A stretch of 64,000 nt of DNA, taken from an uncultured Coriobacteriales bacterium (GTDB lineage Bacteria; Actinomycetota; Coriobacteriia; Coriobacteriales; QAMH01). Location of the stretch: positions 1 to 64,000 of the forward strand of contig CAKUES010000011.1 of NCBI GenBank assembly GCA_934646835.1. The letters run 5' to 3'. Shown one piece after another: positions 8,069 to 15,536 of the stretch. Each line of letters starts with the position of its first letter. Within the stretch, counting starts at the first letter, position 1. The position numbers were made by a program, and so were the translations under genes. Below the pieces are notes generated by a model. That model ran no database searches. It was not told where the DNA came from and worked only from the letters and a program-made list of their open reading frames with translations.

Positions 8069-8928
8069 AGCAAGTCCCTCTTGACGCGCCTCGCCATCAG
8101 CAAGACACCAACCACAAGCATCAAGACGGCCTCGGCGAGAATTAACCACCCGTTTTGTATGTACATCCCGGTCATAGCGCGAAGGTTCTCAAACAAACTG
8201 AGCTGAACACCGCGAACACCGCCCAGCAATGAGACGAAGATGTTCTCATTGAGAAACTGAAGGACGAGAAGCCCAATATACGGAGCCACAAGCGATACGA
8301 TCTTGCTTACGGCAACGCCAGATATCCCCAGCACGAGCACAGACCACAACCCGCACAAGCCTGCGCTCATGAAGCTGTACATGAACACATAGAGCAAGGG
8401 GTTGGTATAAAACACATCGGAGAAGAGATTCTCCTCGAATATCCCTATATACATCGAGTCGACAATATTTGGCGTTATAGCAGGCTCGAAGCATGCAAGA
8501 AGCAAGAAATTCAGGAGCTGCGGAACAAGAACAACAACCGCTCCCGTCAAGAATGCAGCAACGCACTTTGCAGTAAGAATGTCCTCGCGTTTGGCCCTGA
8601 TAGATAGCTGGTCAAAATAATGTGTTGCAAGCTCCTTGCCAAACGTCCACGCATAAGGAAGGCACGCCAGAAGCGGAGCAAGTCTATAAAACAACCATGT
8701 CGGTGTCTGATATCCGTCAACGGACATCCAGTCTGCATAACAGCTATAGACGCTCGGGCCAATGTACTTCTCATGGGCAACCGAAGCGAACAAAGTTAAA
8801 TAGCGCTGGCATTCTTGGATATTCCCAATTGCGCTGACAACGGCAAGAGTGCATCCAATGAGAACCGACAGGATCATCCACTTGCTTTTAAAACCCTTGC
8901 TAAGCTCCATTTTCAACAGGATCCACAT
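8065..8928 (-). CDS. ABC transporter permease, ABC-2 type (first)
   Basis: Membrane subunit of 287 residues with about six spans and the start MWILLKMELSKGFKSKW, parallel to its partner. The ATG at 8928 is chosen because GTGGAGGT lies 10 nt upstream; the longer frame would have no such site. A strong hairpin (8949-8974) sits just before the ribosome binding site. Together with the 291-residue permease it probably forms a heterodimeric channel. Confidence 0.83.
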   Translation of the reverse strand: MWILLKMELSKGFKSKWMILSVLIGCTLAVVSAIGNIQECQRYLTLFASVAHEKYIGPSVYSCYADWMSVDGYQTPTWLFYRLAPLLACLPYAWTFGKELATHYFDQLSIRAKREDILTAKCVAAFLTGAVVVLVPQLLNFLLLACFEPAITPNIVDSMYIGIFEENLFSDVFYTNPLLYVFMYSFMSAGLCGLWSVLVLGISGVAVSKIVSLVAPYIGLLVLQFLNENIFVSLLGGVRGVQLSLFENLRAMTGMYIQNGWLILAEAVLMLVVGVLLMARRVKRDLL

Positions 8929-8948
8929 TTCACCGAATACCTCCACTT

Positions 8949-8974
8949 GGCGGGGCTTGAAAACAAGCCCCGCC
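8949..8974 (-). promoter_or_regulatory. Intercistronic hairpin between surface protein and first permease
   Basis: Perfect 11-bp stem (GGCGGGGCTTG on either strand) with an AAAA/TTTT tetraloop. On the minus strand it is followed by AAGTGGAGG, the ribosome binding site of the permease, not by uridines. It is therefore more likely an mRNA stability or processing element than a terminator. Confidence 0.55.
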
Positions 8975-9011
8975 AAAACAAGGACCACTTTGCTCGTATT
9001 TGCTTTAGTGA

Positions 9012-9677
9012 CTATTGGACAACGCCGCGGTGATCAGTCACCTCAAGCGTGCAGGTAGTCAGCTTTTCATGATCGAAATCAAGTTCCCAGCTCGAAGGAA
9101 CCTCATAGAGGCACCAGCCGAGCACATACGTCTCTACTTGACCAGGTTCCAAGCGGGCAAAAGGAGTGCTCCCCGAATATGCAATTCTCTTTCTGCTGCC
9201 GCACCGCTCATAAGTGAGTTCGCCAAAAGTACCCTTAGGCTTAATCTCGGTTAGCATCCATCCATTGTCTTTGGTGAAGTGCGCATCGACGTTCTTAACC
9301 TCAACCTTACATAAAAGGAAAGCTTTGCCATCATCAAAGTCGCCCTCTCCAAACCCTTTCACGAGCTTTGCAGCAGCACGGCTGTCGTATAGATCAGCCG
9401 AGAGAACCTTGACTTTCACCGTCCCTGACCAATCGAAAAGGCACTCCGGTTCGCCTTCGAAATCAATCACGGTCTTTTTCTCGGAATCAAGCACCATGGT
9501 CTCACCCATCGGGGTCACAGAACCAAGCTGCGCAAGAGAATCCTCGTACTCCTGTATGGCCTGCGTCCGCTGCGCATTTGGAATCAGATCCCAACACAGA
9601 TACATGACAAGGGCGATGACAGCCAAAACAACAAGAACCGCATAAGCAGCTCTAGGTTGTTTCTTTCCAACACGCAT
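9012..9677 (-). CDS. Single-span surface protein of the ABC cassette (first copy)
   Basis: Unknown family. The 221-residue product starts MRVGKKQPRAAYAV with one membrane span (about 10-32) and a beta-rich outer domain with KVEVKNVDAHF and VLGWCLYEVPSSWEL, suggestive of an immunoglobulin-like or DUF4352-like fold. Start 9677 is chosen because TAGGGGAG lies 5 nt before it; a GTG at 9695 is less well placed. It opens the minus-strand cassette surface protein - permease - permease - ATPase - surface protein, and its likely paralog closes it. Confidence 0.75.
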   Translation of the reverse strand: MRVGKKQPRAAYAVLVVLAVIALVMYLCWDLIPNAQRTQAIQEYEDSLAQLGSVTPMGETMVLDSEKKTVIDFEGEPECLFDWSGTVKVKVLSADLYDSRAAAKLVKGFGEGDFDDGKAFLLCKVEVKNVDAHFTKDNGWMLTEIKPKGTFGELTYERCGSRKRIAYSGSTPFARLEPGQVETYVLGWCLYEVPSSWELDFDHEKLTTCTLEVTDHRGVVQ

Positions 9678-9735
9678 CCGAGCTCCCCTATCCACTCAAC
9701 AGATAACAAGACCCTTCAGAAGATAGGGAAAGAAA

Positions 9736-9764
9736 GAGCCGCCGTATGCAATCAACGGCGACTC
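9736..9764 (-). terminator. Terminator of the double LuxR regulator gene
   Basis: GAG/CTC plus CGCCGT/ACGGCG arms around a 9-nt loop, followed on the minus strand by TTTCTTTCCC. It separates the regulator from the ABC cassette, so the two are probably independent transcripts. Confidence 0.65.
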
Positions 9765-9805
9765 AAAGTTTATGAAAGTGCACATAGAAGGGCTGATTGC
9801 AAGTT

Positions 9806-12544
9806 TTAATCAGCGACCACGACATTCTTGCCAAGACAATGGGAGAGCTCGCTTTTACTGTGAACCCCGAGCTTCCTGTAGCCTTCAGTCCTCATCGTGT
9901 TCACCGCTCCGTAAGAGTAATGAGTCCTGTGTGCAATCTGCATACCTGTCAGCCCCAGAGCAATCTGAGACAAAACCTCTGACTCTGGCTCTGACAGACC
10001 CTGACTCTGCATATACAGTTTCATCCTAGCCGCCAACTGTCTCTCTTCTTCCCCTTGGGCGGGCATCCCATCCAAAGAGATGACATACCAGAAGGCTACA
10101 AGACCGATGACTGCAGCCATTAGAACGGCAGAAGGGATAGTCAGATACGCAGCAACCTCACCGCCGTACTCCTCCATTGCATAGTGATTGAGCTGAATAA
10201 GGTCTCTCCATTTGTCAATAAGCAGGCAGCCGGTAATCGCTCCGACGCCAAAGCCAAGCGCCCCGGCACAAAGGTGCACGTCCTCTGAAAACTCCCCGCG
10301 TCTTTGAATCGCCGCAATCCCTATCAACAGAAACAGGACCAAAACCAACGCGATTTCCAACGACGCCATACAAGCTACGCAAACGAGCAAGACACTCGAA
10401 AAAGCGGCCGCACGACTCCAATCCCCCGCGCCTGCCTGCTTCCATGAAACGATCCCAATAGCCACAACAAGAAAAGCCATCTGAACGACCAACGCAAAGG
10501 CATTGGAAGCTCCACGAAGGACCTCCACGGCAACAATCCCCAAAGCGAAAGCTGCTACAAATACTGGGAGAAACAGCGAGCGCACCTCTCGAGAGGCAAC
10601 GCCGAACACCAGCGCCTTACAAGAAGGCGCGAGAAATGTCGCACCAAGGCCCGCTGCCAGAATCACGAGAAGCACGATGAGACAGCATGCCGCCCAGGCT
10701 TTAACAGACACACCGCACAACACAATTCCAGCAACAATCACTGTTACAGGAAACACAAGATTCATGCGCGCCCGATGTTCCCTGTGTCTTTTCACCACGC
10801 GAAGCGTCATCCTCAAAGCTGCAAATGAGCAAACAGCAGTACCGATGCACATGCAGACCGGTTCATAAAGCGCCTGATCCCAGAAGAAGTCAGCCTGATT
10901 GGACTGCGCTGCAATCAACGCCAGAGCGAATACTCCGAAGACAAAGCAATCCGCACTCTCGATGACCCTCGAACCTGAGCTTTCGCCGCAAAACCCGAAG
11001 CTGTCCTTAAGCAGCAATGACACGCCCAATGCCACAACGCCGATTCCCAGACCAAGAGAAACGCTATGAAGGACAATCCACGAATCCGCCCTTAGATACA
11101 AATGAAAGCAGAGCGTCGTCATCACAAAGAGCAATGCCAGAAGCTCGATCTTTTCCAGCTTTTTAATCGTGCATTCCCTGTGCTCATTGGCGCTATCAAC
11201 AACTGCGACAGAGTCGTTGGTATCCACGGCCGAATCAGCAGCAACACCAAGCGACTCGCCACCCTGAATTTTGCTGACGAGCCCTTCACTTTCGAGCAGC
11301 GTCCTCAACTCGGCAATATTCCCTACGTCCAACTTCTTATACGAGCGCTGGAGATAGTTTCTGACAGTTGGCGATTTCAGCCCCAGTTCTTCCGCAACGT
11401 CACCAGACTTCTTTCCATCCAAGGTCAAAACAGCCGCCTGGATCTCACGCTGCGTCATGCCCTTCTTCTCGAAGAAGCAACGCAAGGCATGAGTCTCATT
11501 GTTTAAGGGTTTGCATTCGTCAGTAGTCTCGTTGCGTTCCTCACGAGAAAGCGAACAACCGACGCGCTCTTTGGATGCCTCTTTGGATGCCTCTTTGGAT
11601 GCCTCTTTCGATACACACCCTCGCCTGACATGCGCTATCAGATAAATGAGTGTTGCAGCATTAGCGGCCGTCAAAAGAAACACAACAGGCTTTTCAATGC
11701 CTGCCAGCTCGTTAAAGAAGATCGGCACATCCGTGCAACGCGAAACAAGATTCCACAAGAGCTGGCCAAGCGGATACGAAGCCAGCATCCACTGCAGACA
11801 GCCCGCCTCTCTCACGTCTCTTGCTCGGGTTGCATCAGCAAGATTCCAAACAAGCGAACATGATGCAGCGCATATTCCCATATAGGTGAAACCAGGCAAG
11901 AGATCGTAGAGGCTCGGCGCGCTTTCAAGCCATTCGCGGTCAACCACTGCCCCTGCAAAAGCGGACCACACTCCAGGATGTAGAAACCCAACGAAAAAGA
12001 CAAGGGCGCCAACGAACGCGACAACGCGGGCAAATCGACAAGAATCACTCGGCGCCACTTCCCCGAATTCATCATCCAAAGACATGTCACAAGAAAAGCT
12101 TATCGCCAACCACGACCATGACGCCAAAACGCCATTGGCAAACATCAACAAGTCATGCATCAGTTCCGAAGAGCCAATCCACTCAATTAAATCCGCAACT
12201 GCACAACCAACGAGGGACAGCGACCGCAGCTGCGACACATCCCATTCGCTACCAGAAAACATACACAGCTGATAGCAATAAAACTCAGGCAAGAGCAGAA
12301 CGAGCGCCATGAGGAATCCCAGAGAGAAACCCGCCAATCCAGCCCAGCAAAAAGGCTTTGCAGGGATTCGATCTTTAAGCAAAACCACAAGGGCAATGCC
12401 CACCAACATTCCAGCAGAGGCATAAGCATAAGCAGGATCAAGCGGGGGAACTCCCTGCGGATTCGCAAGAATATAAGGTGCAGCATAGAGGAGAAAAAGC
12501 CACAAAGGCCCAAGCACACTAACAGCAAGTCGCATCCTCTTCAA
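9806..12544 (-). CDS. Tandem membrane-LuxR regulator with two DNA-binding domains
   Basis: Transcription factor of the Coriobacteriia type in which a multispan membrane domain precedes a LuxR helix-turn-helix, here present twice in one 912-residue chain. Module 1: about eight to ten hydrophobic segments (2-305), then a LuxR-type domain (about 353-423) with MTQREIQAAVLTLDG and KSPTVRNYLQRSYKKL. Module 2: membrane segments (465-800), then a second domain (about 842-905) with SEPESEVLSQIALGL and AVNTMRTEGYRKLGV. Between span region and first domain is a SKEA tetrapeptide repeat. The start is TTG 12544, 7 nt after GGGAGG; TTG 12550 and ATG 12535 are badly spaced. No stop or frameshift separates the modules. 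It probably controls the neighbouring ABC cassette; the signal is unknown. Confidence 0.88.
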   Translation of the reverse strand: MKRMRLAVSVLGPLWLFLLYAAPYILANPQGVPPLDPAYAYASAGMLVGIALVVLLKDRIPAKPFCWAGLAGFSLGFLMALVLLLPEFYCYQLCMFSGSEWDVSQLRSLSLVGCAVADLIEWIGSSELMHDLLMFANGVLASWSWLAISFSCDMSLDDEFGEVAPSDSCRFARVVAFVGALVFFVGFLHPGVWSAFAGAVVDREWLESAPSLYDLLPGFTYMGICAASCSLVWNLADATRARDVREAGCLQWMLASYPLGQLLWNLVSRCTDVPIFFNELAGIEKPVVFLLTAANAATLIYLIAHVRRGCVSKEASKEASKEASKERVGCSLSREERNETTDECKPLNNETHALRCFFEKKGMTQREIQAAVLTLDGKKSGDVAEELGLKSPTVRNYLQRSYKKLDVGNIAELRTLLESEGLVSKIQGGESLGVAADSAVDTNDSVAVVDSANEHRECTIKKLEKIELLALLFVMTTLCFHLYLRADSWIVLHSVSLGLGIGVVALGVSLLLKDSFGFCGESSGSRVIESADCFVFGVFALALIAAQSNQADFFWDQALYEPVCMCIGTAVCSFAALRMTLRVVKRHREHRARMNLVFPVTVIVAGIVLCGVSVKAWAACCLIVLLVILAAGLGATFLAPSCKALVFGVASREVRSLFLPVFVAAFALGIVAVEVLRGASNAFALVVQMAFLVVAIGIVSWKQAGAGDWSRAAAFSSVLLVCVACMASLEIALVLVLFLLIGIAAIQRRGEFSEDVHLCAGALGFGVGAITGCLLIDKWRDLIQLNHYAMEEYGGEVAAYLTIPSAVLMAAVIGLVAFWYVISLDGMPAQGEEERQLAARMKLYMQSQGLSEPESEVLSQIALGLTGMQIAHRTHYSYGAVNTMRTEGYRKLGVHSKSELSHCLGKNVVVAD
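11567..11614 (-). repeat. Four 12-bp tandem repeats encoding SKEA
   Basis: The 12-mer CTCTTTGGATGC (plus strand) occurs three times without gaps and a fourth, degenerate time. It encodes SKEA-SKEA-SKEA-SKER in the linker between the first membrane domain and first DNA-binding domain of the regulator. Copy number could change by slippage and alter linker length without shifting frame. Confidence 0.9.
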
Positions 12545-12620
12545 AGGCAATTCCTCCCTATTTGCTCATTGCCCTTATATGCTACAGACTTGGTTTGAAT
12601 TGTTCAATGTAGAAAAGATA

Positions 12621-12666
12621 AATACGACAAGGCCGGCTGCATCCTTGCAGCCGGCCTTGTCGTATT
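12621..12666 (-). terminator. Perfect 21-bp-stem hairpin after rsmA
   Basis: Arms 12621-12641 and 12646-12666 are exactly complementary around a TCCT loop. On the minus strand it is followed by TATCTTTTC. It lies 123 nt after the rsmA stop, between rsmA and the start of the LuxR gene, and probably ends the tatD-rsmA transcript. Confidence 0.8.
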
Positions 12667-12707
12667 GCGACTATCGGCGCGTATGCAGCTTGAACCACAC
12701 GCCTCCA

Positions 12708-12766
12708 GAGAAGCGATGACCGCCGAGAGGTTCATGGGGAGGGGCAGGGTCCCTCCCCTACGTGGG
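12708..12766. repeat. Dispersed GC-rich palindromic repeat, copy 1
   Basis: Shares with the copies near 17.2, 32.5 and 33.2 kb the block GAAGCG, a 20-nt less conserved spacer, and a core GGGGAGGGGCAGGGTCCCTC that continues CCCTACG. The core folds as a hairpin (GGGGAGGGGC with GTCCCTCCCC, one G-T pair). Located in the 3' untranslated part of rsmA, next to a 12-bp palindrome GTAGACGTCTAC (12768-12779). Confidence 0.75.
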
Positions 12767-12788
12767 TAGACGTCTACTTTACTCCGCC

Positions 12789-13676
12789 TTAGGCGCGAGC
12801 CTCGAGCTTGAGGAGCTCCTCGCCGAGCTGCAGGTACTGCTCGACGTCGAGGGACTCGCCGCGGGTCTTGGGGTCGATGCCGCAAGTCGCGAGCAGCGCG
12901 TCGACGGTCTCCGTGTCAAAGCGGCTCTTCATGGAGTTGCGGATGTTCTTGCGGCGCTGCGCAAACGCTGCATCGGCAACCCTGCAGGCAGCGGCGAGGA
13001 CCTCACGGTCCTGGCACAGCTCCTGGCGATCCAGACGGATGACCGCGCTCTCGACACGCGGTGCAGGATAGAAGCAGCTCGGGCTCACCTGGAAGCGCTT
13101 GACGGTCTGCGCGAACATGCGCAGCTTGATCGTATAGGCGCCATAGTCCTTGCAGCCCTTCTGCGCAGCAATGCGGTCCGCCACCTCGCTTTGCACCATG
13201 ACCGTCATGCTCTGCAGAAAGTCGAACTTCTCGAACCAGTCGAGGATAACCGTCGCGGCAACCGCGTACGGCAGATTGGATACGAGCATGCTCGGCATAG
13301 CGCCCTTGATGGAAGCAAAAGCCTCGCGTACATCGTCCTCGGTGACCTTGAGGGCGTCTTTCTGGATGAGGGCAAAACGCTCGCCGTTGAACTCCGTCGT
13401 CTCTGCGAGCACCGGCGGCAAGTCTTTGTCGAACTCAACCGAGGTCACGCGCGCATGACCGAGCAACGCCACCGTGAGCGTACCCACGCCAGGGCCGATC
13501 TCGATGATGTCGCGGTCGTGGCCCTCTGCCTCGAGTAGGCCAGAGACCTCGAGGATGCGGCCGATGATGTTGTCGTCGACAAGGAAGTTCTGACCAAGGC
13601 TGTACTTGGCTCCCAGCCCAAAGCGATCGAGCACCTCGCGCGTGGCACTCAGGTTGGCAAGCGGGGAATAGGTCAT
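12789..13676 (-). CDS. rsmA: 16S rRNA dimethyladenosine transferase RsmA (KsgA)
   Basis: Dimethylates two adjacent adenines in the 3' helix of 16S rRNA using S-adenosylmethionine, a late 30S assembly checkpoint. The 295-residue product has the start region KYSLGQNFLVDDNI, SAM motif I EIGPGVGTLT (59-68), the acidic motif EFDKDL and the catalytic NLPYAVAA motif (about 138-145), with FYPAP and FAQRRKN later, all family hallmarks. The frame extends upstream but overlaps the next gene; ATG 13676 with AAAGG in front is the natural start. It sits 19 nt after the flavoprotein gene in an operon with tatD, a common neighbour. Confidence 0.97.
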   Translation of the reverse strand: MTYSPLANLSATREVLDRFGLGAKYSLGQNFLVDDNIIGRILEVSGLLEAEGHDRDIIEIGPGVGTLTVALLGHARVTSVEFDKDLPPVLAETTEFNGERFALIQKDALKVTEDDVREAFASIKGAMPSMLVSNLPYAVAATVILDWFEKFDFLQSMTVMVQSEVADRIAAQKGCKDYGAYTIKLRMFAQTVKRFQVSPSCFYPAPRVESAVIRLDRQELCQDREVLAAACRVADAAFAQRRKNIRNSMKSRFDTETVDALLATCGIDPKTRGESLDVEQYLQLGEELLKLEARA

Positions 13677-13695
13677 GGTAATAGAACCTTTCGGG

Positions 13696-14268
13696 TTAGA
13701 GCTCGGACTGTAGCTGGTCGAGGACCTGTGACACGCGGGAGAGATCGTAGTTGTCGCCCACGAAGTCGAAGACGCGCTTGTCCTCGATACGCAAGCCCGT
13801 GCTGTTGAGGGCACTCGTGCAGATAGTAGTAAGGGGCTCGAAGCCAAAGGGGTCTCCACCCTCTCCCACTGCCAGCAGATACGCTGGACGCTTTGCGGGC
13901 ATGGGCTGCTTGAGCAGGTAGCGGCGCGACCAGTACACCTGGCAGCGGTCGAGCGCAGCCTTGAGCCAAGCGCTGGGACCGGCAAAGTAAACCGGCGCGA
14001 CAACGATCATCGCAACGCAAGTGTCCATATGGCGGCTCAACACGCCAAAGCCATCGCCCGTGATGACGCACTCACCCGTCACGTTGCAGCTGCCGCAGCC
14101 ATTGCAGGCGGCAACAGGGTGCTTTGCCAGCGGATAGAGGCAGCACTTGAAGCCGCGCACATGGAGCTCCGCGCGCAGCATCTGGGCGAGCTGGGCGCTG
14201 CGGCCATCCTCGCGCGGGGAACCGGTGAGGACCAGGACCTCGGGGGCGTCTTGCGGTGTCTCGAGCAT
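13696..14268 (-). CDS. Flavodoxin-fold NAD(P)H oxidoreductase with iron-sulfur cysteine motif
   Basis: FMN-binding reductase of the iron-sulfur flavoprotein type. The 190-residue chain starts with the FMN phosphate loop TGSPREDGRS (about 15-24) and carries the compact cysteine motif C-x2-C-x2-C-x5-C (CNGCGSCNVTGEC, about 55-67) expected to hold a 4Fe-4S cluster, followed by the second FMN site APVYFAGPSA. It lies between tatD (3 nt gap) and rsmA (19 nt), in one operon. Electron donor and acceptor cannot be told; the cysteine motif favours an electron-transfer role in an anaerobe. Confidence 0.88.
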   Translation of the reverse strand: MLETPQDAPEVLVLTGSPREDGRSAQLAQMLRAELHVRGFKCCLYPLAKHPVAACNGCGSCNVTGECVITGDGFGVLSRHMDTCVAMIVVAPVYFAGPSAWLKAALDRCQVYWSRRYLLKQPMPAKRPAYLLAVGEGGDPFGFEPLTTICTSALNSTGLRIEDKRVFDFVGDNYDLSRVSQVLDQLQSEL

Positions 14269-14271
14269 GGT

Positions 14272-15336
14272 TTAGGCCTCCTTAACGGCAAGCGGATTGG
14301 GACGATCGAGCAAGTTGACAGCGTTATCGTACAGATGCTGCGCCATCTGCAGCTCGTCAAGTCCGTCTTGCATCGCGGCAAAATCAGGCTGCACCGGCGG
14401 ATGGGGCTGCTCGCCCTCCGGCACGTCCTTGAGGCGCGGGGACATGAGCTCGAGTGCTCGCTCCTTTCCCGCATAGCCCATGCAGTCGAGCAGCATGCGC
14501 AGCGTGTAGGCCGTGTGACCTGGCTCGCAGACGACGCCGCGGGCGGGCTCCGGCGCCATGTAGGGCGCATCGGTCTCCGTGAGCAGCTTGCCAGGGGAGA
14601 TGAGCGCGACGGCAGCGCGCGTCTCGAACTCCTTCTTGAAGGTGAGCGGCCCGCCAAAGGCAACCGAGCAGCCGAGCACGACAAAGGGCCTCACATCGTC
14701 GGGGCCCAGGTTGAAGCAGTGGAGGATGCAGCCAGCCTGCGGGACACCCTCGCGCTTGAGGATCTCCACCGCATCCGCATGTGCCTCGCGGATATGGAGC
14801 TCCACGGGAAGCCCTGCTTCATGGGCGATGCGCAGCTGTTTGGCAAAGACCTCGCGTTGTACGTCGCGCGGGCTCAAGTCGTAGTGATAATCGAGACCGA
14901 TTTCTCCCACACAGCTGGTCAGCGGGTGCTTGAGCAGCTCGCGGAGCACGGGCTCGGCCTTGTCCCACAAGCGCGCGTTATGCGGGTGGACGCCGCACGC
15001 CACACGAACCTGCGGGGCCTGTGCCACGGGGCTGCCCAGACGAGCAAGATACTCGACAGCCTGCGCACGCCAAACGGGAATGCTCTCGTAAACCTGAGCC
15101 GAGTAGATCTCGTCTTCCTCATGCTCGGACGGATCGGTGATGCACTCGATGAAATGCACGCCGTGATGCGCTGCGCGTGCCATGGACAGTGCCGCATCGG
15201 GCAGCATACCCAGATGGCAGTGGGTGTCTGCAACGGGCGTGCCCTCGAGCAGCGCCGGGGCAGGGCGCACCTTGCCCTTGGAGTTGCGGAAGGACAGGTC
15301 GTTGCAGTCGAATTGTTTGAAATCGTCCAGAGACAT
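14272..15336 (-). CDS. tatD: TatD family metal-dependent hydrolase
   Basis: TatD proteins are TIM-barrel metal-dependent deoxyribonucleases. The 354-residue product shows the first metal site DTHCHLG, the catalytic Glu in GEIGLDYHYD, the CGVHPHNA segment, ELHIREAH, HCFNLG and the terminal LLTETDAPY motif. It is longer than E. coli TatD (about 260) by an N-terminal SLDDFKQFDCNDLSFRN segment and a C-terminal tail. ATG 15336 is preferred over TTG 15348. First gene of the tatD - flavoprotein - rsmA operon downstream of metG, a conserved order in Gram-positives (metS, yabD, rnmV/ksgA). Confidence 0.94.
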   Translation of the reverse strand: MSLDDFKQFDCNDLSFRNSKGKVRPAPALLEGTPVADTHCHLGMLPDAALSMARAAHHGVHFIECITDPSEHEEDEIYSAQVYESIPVWRAQAVEYLARLGSPVAQAPQVRVACGVHPHNARLWDKAEPVLRELLKHPLTSCVGEIGLDYHYDLSPRDVQREVFAKQLRIAHEAGLPVELHIREAHADAVEILKREGVPQAGCILHCFNLGPDDVRPFVVLGCSVAFGGPLTFKKEFETRAAVALISPGKLLTETDAPYMAPEPARGVVCEPGHTAYTLRMLLDCMGYAGKERALELMSPRLKDVPEGEQPHPPVQPDFAAMQDGLDELQMAQHLYDNAVNLLDRPNPLAVKEA

Positions 15337-15371
15337 AGGTGCTCTCAATCAGCAGGTCGAACAAGCTACAT

Positions 15372-15461
15372 AGGTCTGCGCCTGCCGACACTGCATCACG
15401 CGGTGCAGGTCGGCAGACCCAAAGCGCCCCAGACGCAGCCTTACATGCGGCGTCTGGGGCG
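15372..15461 (-). terminator. Double hairpin between metG and tatD
   Basis: Two successive inverted repeats: a 12-bp perfect stem CGCCCCAGACGC / GCGTCTGGGGCG (15425-15461) and a second one based on GGTCTGC..CTGCCGAC with GTCGGCAG..ACC (15372-15420). Neither is followed by a good uridine run, so they may attenuate or stabilise rather than fully terminate. Confidence 0.5.
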
Positions 15462-15536
15462 ATGAAGGTTTATCGCACATGGTAGCGCGAGCCGCAGCGT
15501 CAAGCTATCGCGGCCACGCCGGGAAACGCAGTCGGG

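Noticed and set aside
11567..11614. CRISPR-like short repeat
   Set aside because: Units are 12 bp with no spacers and stay in frame inside a protein; a coding tandem repeat.
12768..12779. GTAGACGTCTAC as an operator
   Set aside because: A perfect 12-bp palindrome but at the 3' end of rsmA within the repeat region and not upstream of any gene in a promoter position.
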